From the NCBI GenBank assembly GCA_026826555.1, contig JAKSZT010039042.1, forward strand, positions 340,348 through 404,347: a DNA stretch of 64,000 bases, in the 5' to 3' direction. The notes under the pieces are model-generated. The model had not been told where the DNA came from. It made no database searches and saw nothing but the letters and a program-made list of their open reading frames with translations. Below, one piece after another: positions 1-9,375 of the stretch. This DNA comes from Tolypeutes matacus. Taxonomy: Eukaryota; Chordata; Mammalia; Cingulata; Chlamyphoridae. Within the stretch, counting starts at the first letter, position 1. Each line of letters starts with the position of its first letter. The translations under genes were made by a program, and so were the position numbers.

Positions 1-59
1 GGTATGATGGGATTTCTTGTTGGTTTTTATCTGCCTGATTCATGATCACCTGGTTAGAG

Positions 60-325
60 CACAGGGAATGTCCACAGAGGGCCAAGTCTTGTGTGCGACT
101 CGTGTCGCCGGGGCTGCGGTCAAGGCCGGGGGCTGGGACCGGGCAGAGGAAGCCTGGGGCGGCAGTGGCGACCCAGACGGCCCCAGGGCAGTTGCAGGCT
201 TCGGCAGCGCCTCCGCAGGCTGTGGAGAGAAGACACTCGGTTGGTGGAGGCGGAGGCGGCGAGAGCGGCCTCTGGCTGCGGACGTGGCGCCCGACAAGGC
301 CCACCCCCTTCGCCGCCTCACGCAT
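60..325. other. Isolated GC- and CpG-rich block of unknown origin
   Basis: A sharply bounded GC-rich, CpG-rich stretch lies inside very AT-rich sequence; it begins after about 60 and stops near 325, where the text becomes A/T-dominated. Two overlapping open frames on + and one on - cross it, as expected from few A/T-rich stop codons, and none resembles a protein I recognise. It resembles the 5' UTR or first exon of a housekeeping gene, so it could be a retrocopied 5' end or a lost CpG island. A transposon 5' UTR is also possible. I see no LTR, poly(A) tail or target duplication that would decide. Confidence 0.4.
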
Positions 326-819
326 ACTGATTTTTATTATGTATTAAGTAAATTGTTCCTGTTTTTGTTATAAAACATAATTACTATATAGCTGGGTTAT
401 TTATTTTAATATTTTATGCTATGTATAAATTGTTTGGTAATGTAATTTTTTTATTTTTCTATATCAGATTTGTCAAAATTATATATAGTTGTTATATCTT
501 CCTTAGGAAGATTTTCTTTATTTCTTTTTTATCAAATATTCTTCCACATGACTTTTTGCATTTCATTTTTTTTTCCCCAATGTTTACTGCAGATCTCTTT
601 TACATTTCAACTATTGTTTTGACTGGATTTTATCTTGATTTAAAGAATTTGGTAAGAATTGAGTGTTCGTTGTTTATCAGAAAGGCTGTTTTTTATAGTT
701 GCTTGATTATCTTTTAACCATTTATTTCAAATCCAACGTCTCTAATCTGTGCCATTAATCTTTTTTATAATGTTCCACTTAATAAACAATATAATTTCAT
801 TTGCTCTATAATACATTTT
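326..819. other. AT-rich sequence, no gene recognised
   Basis: Long T-rich runs with one chance 98-codon frame. I see no motif, and it may be decayed old repeat. Confidence 0.5.
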
Positions 820-910
820 TTGTTTTTTTGTGGTACCAGTGCCAGATATTCAACCTGGGACCTCGCATGTAGGAAGCCTGCACTCAACTGCTTGAGCCAC
901 ATCTGCAACC
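820..910 (-). repeat. tRNA-derived SINE, monomer
   Basis: Read on the - strand, the body begins gatgtggctcaag and contains a B-box-like ggtcccaggttgaat, then ends in an A-rich tail (T-rich at 820-830 on +). A 16-bp target duplication, ctctataatacatttt, flanks it at 804-819 and 911-926. The 'gtggctcaag...gttgag' head is the tRNA-like SINE type I associate with sloths and anteaters; this lineage link is from memory. It would be retroposed by L1 machinery. Confidence 0.85.
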
Positions 911-1257
911 CTCTATAATACATTTTGATATCTAATAAGCCTAGTAATCACTCATTTCTATTCTTTTTCTGTATTAAGCCTATTCTTTTGTTTCAAATTA
1001 AATATAAAATTTTAAAAAGCTAGTGTATTCACAGTACAAAATTCAGTTGGTATTTTCAATTAGATTTTATTTAGGAAGATTTATTCAAGATGATTAATTT
1101 AGATAGGATTTATATATTTAGAAAATTAAGAATTCTTATCCACTAAGGGAACTTTTCTCTGATTTAGCCAAGTTTTCCTTTATTCTCTTCAGTAGTACTT
1201 TACATTTCCTTCCTATCTTACTTATTTTTATTATTACTGCTGCGGTTCTGCATCTGT

Positions 1258-1907
1258 GACCACTAAAATACCAGATAATACACTTGCTGTAAGAAAAATT
1301 GTCTCTTTTGGGTAATGTTTGACTCTAGCCTTTGCTGAGCATCTTCTTGAAGCTGCTGAGATCATCCTTCTCACACTGATGGTCTAATATCACTATGTAG
1401 TCATCTGCCATCTCCTGCTCTGCACAGCTATGATGCAACAAGTTTGTGGCCTCCTCTAAGGGCAGGCCTAAGCTAGAGGCTTGGTCCATGCCAACATGAA
1501 AGCTTCTTCACAATATGTCTGTTGTTATGTGGCCCCAATATCATAGACCACTTCATTTGTGATTTGGACCCTTCAAGGTACACACATAACTTTGGTTGCT
1601 GTTTCTACCAATATCAGGTTCAGTTATCTGTTAAACTTCCTCATCTTGATGGTCTCCTAAGGGGTCCTCCTATAAACATTTCAGATCTCATAGGGGAGCT
1701 TCAAAGCCCTCTCCACCTGTGTCTCTCACATTACTGTGGTCATCTTGTTATTTGTGCCCTGCATGTTTGTGTATCTGGGTCCACTTACCACTTTTCCCGT
1801 GATAAAGCTGTGGTTGTGTTTTCTACTATCATAACTCCCATGTTAAACTCCTTAATCTACAGTCTCAGAAACACAGTTGTGAGAAGTACTATGAGGTAGT
1901 ATTGGGC
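1258..1907 (+). pseudogene. Olfactory receptor pseudogene A (OR4-like), 5'-truncated
   Basis: This is the relic of a single-exon class II olfactory receptor, a seven-transmembrane odorant GPCR. Recognisable pieces in order are a TM3 segment (AEIILLTLMV, followed by a stop where MAYDRY is expected), HYVVIC in place of DRYVAIC, the extracellular loop CGPNIIDHFICDL, and the TM7 signature PMLNSLIYSLRN. The first two transmembrane segments are missing or unrecognisable. The best remaining frame, 1522-1899, covers only loop 2 to the C terminus. It is paralogous to the relic at 31250-31915 within the duplicated block. The OR4 assignment rests on motif style, not alignment. Confidence 0.85.
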
Positions 1908-3577
1908 AAAAGTTTACTTTGGGAAATAATTAAAACCATATAAAGTGACTTGATACCTCTATTGTTAAGAAAAGAGAAGATAATCAAGACCAAGTGAATA
2001 CTACATGGCAAAATTATTTTGATAGTGGCATATAAGCCTATGCAGGAAGGACCCAGGCAGGAAATTATTTATTTTTATAAAAATTGCCCAATTAGATTAA
2101 TTCATTGCAGTTTTCTTTGACAACCTTTAATGTAAGAATCAGTTAAGAGTTCTTGTTAAAATTTTGATTCCCAAGAAACAGCTCTAAAGATTGTTTTTGG
2201 AGTGATTTATCTGCATTTTAAACAAATTTCACAGATATTCCTGAAATAGATGATCTTGGCACACAATTTGAACAAGTGTTATAGATTATTTTCACATTTT
2301 CAGCCTATTATGAAATCATCATCCTATGAAGATCTTTCCTGGGAAGTGCCCTTCATAAAAGTAGCTATGAGAACAATGCAACTCTCTAATCTTCATTAAT
2401 AATGCAATGCAAGCTCACTATTTTTATAAGTGTAAGACAAAAATAAAATATTCTGGGAAAGTCAAAAACATTTGGATGTTTATTCTCCATCTTCTCTTCC
2501 TGTACTTTCTAAACTGCCAAATCTGATCTAATTCTTTATCTTTTTCTGTCTCCAAAGAAAATATCTATCATTTCTTCTTGTTGCATTATTTGGTCTAAAA
2601 TTGATATTCATTGCTAAATTAGATGGTGATTCACATTGGGAACCTTCTTTACAGAATTTTGATATCTGAATGGCATATTATGTATTTTTTCTTACATGCA
2701 TTTTTTAAAAAGGAAAGGGTGATAGGGTTTAGTATCCTATAATGTTTAAGGGCATAGAATGCTTAAGACAGTCCTGAGTTCAAATTTTATTTTTTCCATT
2801 TATCATGTGCACTTTGGCAAAACACAATCTGTCTCAGTTTCAGTCAAAGTAATTGATAGAGATATTACTAGGATCAAATCAAATAATCCTTGCAAAGTCT
2901 TAATACACTAGCTGTTCAAATGTTTGTTATTGTAAATATTCCTTATTACTGGAATATCTGAAATGTAATAGATTCCATTATAGTTAATGTTAAATTTTTC
3001 TTAAAGTCATAATTTCTCTTTCCTACTTTGAAGAACACTCTGAAATTTGACTGGCCTTGTGTGAATTATTGAGGACTAAAATGGGCTCCTCCTCTGCTAT
3101 TCCTGAGATTTTCTCCCCTGGTTTTCATATCTCCATTGATCTTTTGCCTCCAAGACCTTAGAGCTCATCCAATTTTGGCTCTGATTTTCTCCTGACAAAT
3201 CCTGTTAATGGTCATAAAGATATTTATGTTTTGTTTTGTTTCTTGTTCATCTCTTAAATGGTAGTAATAGTACTCAAATTTGTTTGGCCAGTTAAGTGCT
3301 TAATGTATTTCAAGCGCTTATAACAGTGACACATAGACACATAGATCATACTTTTATGTTTTTTTAAAGAAAAATATATTGACTGCTACTCACCCATTCT
3401 AGTTGGGGAAGATATGGGCTGATATCCCTTCTGTAAATATCAGGACTTCATCCTTTGATTTGGATCTCTGTAGATGTTGCTCTCGTCCCTGTTTCCAAAG
3501 GTGAAAAAGATACTTTTCTGTATAAACAACCCTATATAACACAACTTTTTCTGTGAAATTCAACTAAGGACTTGATG
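1908..3577. other. Intergenic DNA with ancient MIR pieces
   Basis: No gene is visible. A MIR-like stretch lies at about 2735-2950 (+), with the 'cctgagttcaaattt' and 'tcagtttcagt...aatcaaataatccttgcaaagt' parts. A second MIR 3' part lies at about 3240-3330. Both have counterparts in duplication copy B. Confidence 0.6.
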
Positions 3578-3583
3578 GAGTTT
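3578..3583. repeat. 6-bp target-site duplication of the provirus (left)
   Basis: gagttt directly abuts the LTR terminus at 3584 and recurs at 10745-10750 just after the other end. The duplicated block at 37981-38010 shows the same neighbourhood uninterrupted, so the host sequence joins gagttt to tagggatatt. Six bases is the usual betaretroviral duplication length. Confidence 0.85.
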
Positions 3584-4155
3584 TGCCGCTTTGTTCCCGG
3601 GCCTGAGGGTGATCAGCCCTGCTGCAGCCCGGGGGGCGACACTGGCTAGTTATTGGCCGTCCGGTGCGCACTCCGGGAACGGCGAGGGTGAGGAGGTTCT
3701 CAGGGAGCGGCGTCAGATTGGGGGCTCCCTGGTCTCCACGGCTCAGGTGTGGGGGGTATCTGGTAAGGACCGCGCGTGAAAGAAAGACTCGAGACCTTTG
3801 AGTGCGGGGGAAGAAGCAAGAGAGAGAGCTTTATTGAGGAAGTACAGAGCATATATACTCTTTAGGCTGGGGGCAGTTCCTCAGCCGATGGTGGAGGCTT
3901 ATCATTGGGCAGTGTTTAGGGTCAGGGGTTGCTAGGGAAAAGGGGCAGAATTTGGGGGCGGCAAGGGGCGAAGCAAGGTTGTCCAAAAAAGGCAATAACT
4001 GGGGCGAGAGCTCAGATTGGTGAGAAGGAACAAGGAAGAGGGAGAGAGGGAAAAGGGGAATGGGGGAGGGGGTTATGTTGCGCGGGCAAGGCCACAGCAA
4101 GGCCTGCAGTTTGTAGATACTGCATCTCCACCCTTATTTCTTTATTAGGCCAACA
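3584..4155 (-). repeat. 3' LTR of the provirus
   Basis: A 572-bp repeat, TG...CA on both strands, matches 10103-10670 with 5 substitutions and two small indels (3 nt and 1 nt) by my count. On the - strand a TATATA box lies at 3857-3852 and AATAAA at 3835-3830. The poly(A) signal therefore falls between TATA and the expected start, the short-R layout known from D-type betaretroviruses. Similarity to the other LTR runs about 13 bp past the TG to 4168, and no clear purine tract precedes U3 in the sense strand, which is odd. Confidence 0.88.
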
Positions 4156-4169
4156 GATAGGGAGCTGGG

Positions 4170-4510
4170 CCTGTCTTAGGTCATAGACGGCTGAGGCACT
4201 AGTAGCTTTTACCCGTCTTTGGGCTATCCCAGCAGCAGCTGTGCATGAACGGTAGGGACTGTGCCTGTCTTAGGTCAGAACCATGCAGAAAAAGGGGGCT
4301 GGATCTTACCCATCTTTGGAGACTCTAGCAGCAATGATTGAGCCAGGCGCCATGGCAACAATCGGCTAGGTTCCTGTCTTAGGTTGTCCAGCGGTGCTAG
4401 TATAAGGTTCAGTTGCCCGTCATAGGACAACAGCCCAGCAGAGCAACAGCGGCTGGTGCCCTGTCTTAGGTTGGCTACCTTTTGTGCCTGGCTAGGTTGC
4501 CCGTCATTGG
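4170..4510 (-). promoter_or_regulatory. Fourfold constitutive transport element (CTE)-like array
   Basis: Between the env stop and the 3' LTR, four tandem units of 87-109 bp each carry the pair of conserved CTE motifs. On the - strand, CCTAAGACAGG occurs exactly four times (+ coordinates 4170-4180, 4264-4274, 4373-4383, 4460-4470). The partner motif of the type GACGGGYAA also occurs four times (4209-4222, 4306-4319, 4413-4426, 4497-4510), one with ATGGG. In D-type simian retroviruses the CTE sits at this same place and has two of each motif, forming two internal loops that bind NXF1/TAP to export unspliced RNA. Four pairs suggest a doubled element. Folding has not been tested. Confidence 0.82.
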
Positions 4511-4592
4511 CTCACCAGTTCAGCTCTATCTTGGCCAAATTGTAATAGGTGGAGAGGTTTGTTTGGAAGGGGAGGAGGGATAGGGTAGGGGC

Positions 4593-5891
4593 CTAGAGGG
4601 GTGAGTGATCGGCATGGATTGGGCGATTGAAGGATTCGTTGTTGTTGGAGAGATGCAGATAGTCGACTTCACGGGTTTGGACTCGCTGATAGCGGACGGT
4701 CATTGGCTTGTCGAAGAGAGAGTTGCGGATCGCCTGTAAAAGTTTTTTAAAGAGGGTAGGTCCTAGAGAGAGAAGGAGCAGAATGAGTATTAAAGGGCCA
4801 AGGAAGGGGAGGAGGTAAGGGAGGAGTTTGTCAAACCCCCAGGAGGTCCAGGAGTTGTTGTTAAGGGCTTCATACTCCTTTTTATGCTTAGCCAGGCCTT
4901 CCCTTAGCTGGGCCATATTGTCTTTTATGAGGCCGGAGTGGTTGGCATAAAAGCAACATTCTTCTCCTAACGCGGCACACAGCCCCCCCTGTTTTAGGAA
5001 GAGGAGGTCGAGTCCTCTACGATTTTGGAGGACTACTTCTGACAAGGAGTTTAAGGATTTTTCCAGATGAGAGATAGAAGTTTCTATACGGGCAATATCT
5101 TCATCCACAGCCATACGCAAGGAGGAAAGAGCGGTTTGTTGTGTGCCGAGAGCAGTAGCTCCGAGGGCGATCCCACCAACACCTAGGAGTGAAGCAAGAG
5201 TTATAGCGGTGATGATCTCACGTTTTTGTACATTGACCGGGAGTAGTTGATGCTGCCAAAATGCAAGAAATTGATCGTTAGTGTGGAAATAAATGCGGGG
5301 AAGAATGGTAACGAGCACACAGGTTTCTCCACTGGTGTTGAGGGTGGCGACGCTCAGGCACGGTGTTAGACCTGTTGAGGAGCAGAGCCATTTCGTATCG
5401 TTGTGGGGGATCAAAAACTTGGCATTTGAATTTGGGGATACGGTATGGTTGCAGAGAGACCGCATGGAGGAGGTGGCGGTGCCATTAATCTTAACTACAC
5501 AAAGCCCACTACGAGAGACAGACTGTATAGTCAGGCCCCTAGTATGATTCCATTTGCAAGAGGCAGGGCTCTCTTCCAAAGAATCCTTATAGGAGACATT
5601 AACAGCAATCGCCTCGTAGTAGGGCAGAATGGAGGAGAAGCACAACCAGCAATTTTGGGTGAGATTGGGATTGGAGACATTTAAATTGGTAAAAGAAGCA
5701 TTAAGGAGGGATAGAAACGGGTTGGCAAGCGAAAGGGGGACGTAGGGTGGTTTAGGCGGAATGAAGGGAGTGACGGAGGGAGCATGAGTTGCGTTAGATG
5801 AGTTAGTATGAGTTGCGTGAGAGGGTGAGGGTGGAGGAGAGGAAACCGGAGGCCTAGAGGACGGGGTTGGGGCCAACCGGTATTGGGCCAT
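4593..5891 (-). CDS. env: Retroviral envelope ORF (D-type/gamma-like), SU C-terminal part and complete TM
   Basis: An uninterrupted 432-codon frame. From its N end it shows a Pro/Ser/Thr-rich linker (to about residue 50), several N-glycosylation sites, the SU motif CWLC near residue 81, a probable cleavage region ending QKRE near 223, and a hydrophobic fusion-peptide-like Ala/Gly-rich stretch. Heptad helices, an immunosuppressive-domain-like segment LQNRRGLDLL, the CX6CC motif CAALGEECC, a TM anchor (LLPYLLPFLGPLILILLLL) and a cytoplasmic tail follow. CX6CC with CWLC marks the gamma/D-type envelope that mediates entry. The true N terminus lies upstream in another frame, so the gene is broken there. 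The first ATG is only the first in-frame Met. It may survive intact simply because the insertion is young. Confidence 0.88.
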   Translation of the reverse strand: MAQYRLAPTPSSRPPVSSPPPSPSHATHTNSSNATHAPSVTPFIPPKPPYVPLSLANPFLSLLNASFTNLNVSNPNLTQNCWLCFSSILPYYEAIAVNVSYKDSLEESPASCKWNHTRGLTIQSVSRSGLCVVKINGTATSSMRSLCNHTVSPNSNAKFLIPHNDTKWLCSSTGLTPCLSVATLNTSGETCVLVTILPRIYFHTNDQFLAFWQHQLLPVNVQKREIITAITLASLLGVGGIALGATALGTQQTALSSLRMAVDEDIARIETSISHLEKSLNSLSEVVLQNRRGLDLLFLKQGGLCAALGEECCFYANHSGLIKDNMAQLREGLAKHKKEYEALNNNSWTSWGFDKLLPYLLPFLGPLILILLLLSLGPTLFKKLLQAIRNSLFDKPMTVRYQRVQTREVDYLHLSNNNESFNRPIHADHSPL

Positions 5892-6135
5892 GTTTTACCC
5901 CTGCCCATTCTTTTTTTATAAGCAGGAGTGTGCCAGGGTCAGAGCCGGATACATACAGCCTGATTCCCCAAGTTCGACCCGTGATCCAGGAAGGATCGGT
6001 AGGGTTATGAATGGAAAGAGTGAGGTTGGGGTGGGAAGCGTTCAGATCAAGTAAGGTAGCATTAAGTATTTGCCAAAGTGGATTATTGACGGTTGTGTTT
6101 GGGGTAGAAGCGGTAAAATTGAGCATAGCAGGCAC
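5854..6135 (-). pseudogene. env: Env SU N-terminal part, frameshifted from the main env frame
   Basis: A 93-codon frame rich in N-glycosylation sites (NFT, NTT, NAT, NAS, NLT), with PLWQILNATLLDLNASHPN resembling the receptor-binding region of gamma-like envelopes. It overlaps the main env frame by 38 bases in a different frame. A 7-base T run (about 5909-5917 on +) lies near the switch and is a likely slippage site. No signal peptide is seen in this frame; the sequence upstream is of the HERV-K-like kind. Confidence 0.7.
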
Positions 6136-6480
6136 TCCAAATTAACAGCTCTAGAAGAGGTGAGTTGGTTATGTATGTCCAATAAGTGTAATTATGATGT
6201 GGTATCTTACCTTGACCTAATACTTTACCTATAATTAATTCATTGTAAAACCACCATGTCCACAGTTTAAGTCTTGGCAGCATCTTCAACTCTAGGCTTG
6301 ATTTTTCTAGAGAGGATCCACTGCTCTTCTCCTGTTTCTGTAATGATAAGAGCAAAACCTCAGCCCCAAAAGTTTACCTCTCCTTTTTCCCATTTATTGG
6401 TTCTTTCATTTTTCCAATATATAGGTTGTTCATATTTTTCATTTTCATTCCTTTTTTTTAACATCCTAATGTCTTTTTGC
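6136..6480 (-). pseudogene. HERV-K-like integrase C-terminal domain running into an env start
   Basis: On the - strand a betaretroviral integrase C-terminal domain is recognisable near 6440-6290 (YWKNERTNKW, FALIITETGEEQWIL, SRKIKP), interrupted by a stop. About 6355-6135 then reads as the beginning of a HERV-K-type surface protein (NYTYWTYITNSPLLELLIW). The match to that class stops near 6135, where the D-type SU sequence starts, so this is probably a recombination joint. Two unrelated env classes are therefore spliced in one element. Confidence 0.65.
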
Positions 6481-7120
6481 TGCTGTGATATTAGAAATTT
6501 GTTGTCTATTAAGAAAATTTAAGGTAAGCAATACTCTAGACAGTCTGTCCCCAGCAGACTCTCCTCCATCTCCCCCTTTTTGTTTTTACAACATTAATTT
6601 TAATAAGTGATTACTTCTTTTTCTACTATTGCTTGTCCTTCGGGGTTATATGAAATTCTTGTAACATGTTGAATATTCCAGTCACTGCAAAATTTTTTGA
6701 AAGATTGACTAAGATAGGCAGGCCCATTATCAGTTTTTAGCTGTGCTGGCAGGCCCATTACAGCAAAACAATGTAATAAATGAGAACGTACATGTAAGGA
6801 CTTTTCACCAGCTTGAGCAGTTGCCCAAATAAAATTAAAATATGTATCCACCATCACATGCACATACAGAAGGCAGCCAAAAGAAGGCACATGTGTAACA
6901 TCCATTTGCCAAATTTCATTAGGATGTTCTCCATGGGGATTAGTCCCTGGAGAGAAAGTGGGGGCATTTATGGGCCCACAAGTAGTACATTGTTTAACAA
7001 TCTTCTTACTTTCTTTTACTGTTAAGTGGGGATATTTATGACGTAAGCCAGAAGCATTAGTATGTGTAAGTTTATGATAATCAGAAGTTTTTTTTTTTTT
7101 TTTTTTTTTTTATCTTTGTT
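6481..7120 (-). pseudogene. pol: Betaretroviral integrase remnant (zinc-binding and catalytic core)
   Basis: The zinc-binding part is visible near 7080-6990 (HKLTHT..., CTTCGPINAP; H and C pairs). The core frame at 6905-6600 has the catalytic-type motifs MDVTH and LKTDNGPAY. A C-terminal stop is followed by more integrase sequence. A run of 24 T (A on the sense strand) at 7088-7111 interrupts the region just before the zinc domain. The enzyme would join viral DNA to the host chromosome, but this copy is dead. Part of this region (6613-6673) is duplicated at the provirus end (10684-10744). Confidence 0.8.
7088..7111. repeat. Homopolymer T24 inside the integrase region
   Basis: Twenty-four consecutive T on + (A on the retroviral sense strand). 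It splits the end of the RNase H remnant from the integrase zinc domain. Confidence 0.9.
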
Positions 7121-7249
7121 AGGTATGAATATCCATTCTATTATGTCATCCTCTTGTCAAAGTATCCCAGTAGGGGAATGGCAAGATGGAAATATTAAAA
7201 GAGAAATTGGAAGATTTATAGTTATCCTTGTTAGTTGGCTATTTTGCAC

Positions 7250-7975
7250 TCTTTTTCCAGCCATTTAACTTCTTTTTTGCTTCTGGGCTTAAAATGCGAG
7301 GACTATTTAAGTCAGGGTTTCTTGTTAGGGTAAAGCATAAGTTGGAATTCCTAAAGTAGGCCATGCCCAATTAATATCACTCAGTAATTTCTGAAAATTA
7401 TTTAAAGTACTTAAAGTTATAACATTTCTATTAATAGTATGACCTAAATATTGAAAAGGAACCTGTTTTTGAATTTTTTCTTTTGCTATTTGCAATCCAT
7501 GTTGAGGAAGAATTTCTTTAGCCAGCTGAAATGATTGTTTCAGCTCTTAAGATTGCTTAGTGACAAAAAGAATATCATCCATACAATGAATAATCATAAC
7601 CTTAGGAAATTGTTTTTGTAAAATTTGTAATGGAATGTGAATAAAGGATTGGCATAATGTAGGTAGGACTGGTTATCATTCTCTAAGGTAAAACTTTGAA
7701 CTGATATCATTCAGTAGGAGCTGAATGATTAATAGAAGGAATAGTAAATGCAAATTTTTCTTTATCATTTGGATTAAGATGAATAGTAAAAAACAATCTT
7801 TTAAGTCAATAATAATAATATGCCAATTACTGAGTATTTTGCTAATTCCTGAGGAAGGGGCCAGCCTCCCCAGGAAGGAACACAACACTCCTTGGGCAGT
7901 ACATTTCAAGGTTTATGCATCAGTCCCTGGGAGAGTGGCCAGCTCCTCCAGGGAGGAATACAATACCTTTTGAAA
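7250..7975 (-). pseudogene. pol: Betaretroviral reverse transcriptase remnant with large internal deletion
   Basis: The - strand shows HIIIIDLKDCF (RT motif A, near 7830), then in another frame the catalytic box as MDDILFVTK near 7585-7560, preceded by Cys instead of the usual Tyr, and later YLGHTI near 7440. Frames change at least twice and stops are present. Most of RNase H appears deleted around 7270-7320, because thumb-like sequence is followed quickly by the end of RNase H. HERV-K (class II) affinity is judged from motif style. The enzyme cannot be functional. Confidence 0.8.
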
Positions 7976-7988
7976 TATACTTTATCAT
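7851..7988. repeat. Imperfect 78-bp-spaced direct repeat in the RT N-terminal region
   Basis: Two related segments, 7851-7910 and 7929-7988, share ggccagc, ccagg(a/g)aggaa and acaa(c/t)ac. They look like a tandem duplication within the ancient pol block. Confidence 0.6.
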
Positions 7989-9062
7989 TTTTAATTTGTT
8001 ACAAAACATCCTTGATGCGTTTACTATTTTAGTTTCCATTTATTATTATTATTATTATATATAGCAGAGGTGGAGTAAATCAGACAAACTTAAGTTAAAG
8101 CACCTGCCTTTTGATTTTTAGGCAGAGAGGTAGTTTTATAACATATTATATTTTAAAATAATTAAAATTATGATTAATAACAGTATACTTTTGTTTAATA
8201 TTACACTGAAACATTATTAAATTTTCAGCAATTTTATACACCTTTAAAGCATTTATATGAACCTTTTATTTATACAACTTTAATTGTCATAAAATTAGAA
8301 AATTTCTTTTAATTGTATAACACTTTTAAATATTTTATTTAACTTTTATCACATGAACTTAACCACTTTCAGTATTCCACCCCCTTTCAGGGAACAAACC
8401 AAACCATTTGTAACAGTGTGAAACAAAAAGCTTTTTTGAGAAAGCTGGTTTAAACATCATGTTCCCCCAAAAGTAACAAAACCTGTCTCTCCAAGGAAAC
8501 GTCAAGGCCAAAGCACAAGAAGCTACTTTGATAAAACATCTTCCCTCCTGCACACTGATCACCCAGGAGAAAAATTCTGTGCAAACTTCCACCAAAACAG
8601 ACCAATGACTTGAGAAACCCCGAGAAAGAACAAAACTCCAACCCTGTTTTAATAACTTAGTCATTTTATCTTATGATAAAATTACTTTCTTTTAATAATA
8701 AAAGCACATTCTATATACCTTCTTTATTTAAGTTACCACAATGATTTTAGAAACTGTATTTAAGCAAACTTCTGACAACATGCAATTACCATTAACATTA
8801 AACAAACTTGTTAGAATAATGGTTTAATTTGAGTATAACTATTTTTATTATTTTAAACTAATATCCATATTTATTAATATAAGCGCTTATTTAATTTTTG
8901 GCCATTTGAATAGAGCTCTTATAATAATTTTTATTTATTAGATTAATATTACTATCCGGACGTATCAAAATATACACTGATACTGAACAACCAGACAAAC
9001 ACAATACAAGTTACAACACGTCAATAGAAATATATATCTCTGAATTCACTGCTTTTGAGAAT
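7989..9062. other. AT-rich unassigned centre of the provirus
   Basis: No RT, protease or capsid motif could be recognised. A 101-codon - frame (8664-8359) covers a less AT-rich island but matches nothing I know. The stretch ends abruptly near 9060 against GC-rich gag sequence, so gag capsid, nucleocapsid and protease are missing. It may be decayed ERV sequence or an unrelated acquired segment. Confidence 0.5.
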
Positions 9063-9375
9063 TTTATATTGCGGATAGGGAGTGGCCGGGGCAGAGGTGC
9101 CAAGGCCGCTGGGGAGAGAAAGGGGTGGGGGGGGTGCGACAGAGCGATTGGGGGAGCAGGAGGGTCAGGAGGTTTGGCAGGAAGTGGTGTGGTGACGGGG
9201 CTAGGGGGGATAGAGAGGATGTGACGTTGAGGGTGGGGGCAAGACATCAGAGAGGTTCCGCTTTTCCAAGGAAGAAGAAGGGGGAAGTCCGCCATCTTGT
9301 AGGTCACACTTTTCGGGTGGGGAAGAAAGGGGAAGTGCGCCATCTTGTATGCTGAAAGGATCCGCGTTAAGGACT
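9063..9375 (-). pseudogene. gag: Gag region downstream of matrix, proline-rich and frame-disrupted
   Basis: Downstream of the matrix frame the same GC-rich sequence stays open in two other frames (9527-9201 and 9343-9011). Both are rich in Pro and Ser, like the linker after matrix in betaretroviral Gag. I see no capsid major-homology region. Two near-repeats of 'agtccgccatcttgtaggtc/agtgcgccatcttgtatgct' lie at 9284-9350. The sequence breaks off at the AT-rich junction. Confidence 0.6.

Larger units (their letters stand above)
1040..3583. repeat. Segmental duplication copy A, left part
   Basis: This stretch aligns by eye, with many substitutions and indels, to 31070-33420 plus 37640-38000. 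Shared landmarks are the 'gaattaagaattc' segment just before the OR relic, the OR relic itself, a MIR, the 'actctgaaatttgact' segment near 3045 and 33096, and the 'ttctcctgacaaatcc' segment near 3190 and 33250. The alignment resumes after the provirus at 10745. Confidence 0.8.

Noticed and set aside
285..302. tggcgcccgacaaggc as a retroviral primer binding site
   Set aside because: It resembles the tRNA-Lys3 site for only about 11 bases and has no LTR upstream. It is probably chance in GC-rich sequence.
17..373. Overlapping 118-, 101-, 91- and 79-codon frames over the GC-rich start of the window
   Set aside because: Open frames on both strands are expected in GC-rich DNA. The peptides are low-complexity Arg/Gly/Pro/Ala with no motif and no consistent coding signal.
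3771..3779. Shared ccgcgcgtga between LTR and leader (about 10055-10065) as an operator-like repeat
   Set aside because: Only about 12 bases match in GC-rich sequence; it is not distinguishable from chance.
8359..8664. 101-codon - frame as a protease or dUTPase
   Set aside because: No Asp-Thr/Ser-Gly or dUTPase motif could be found; left unassigned.
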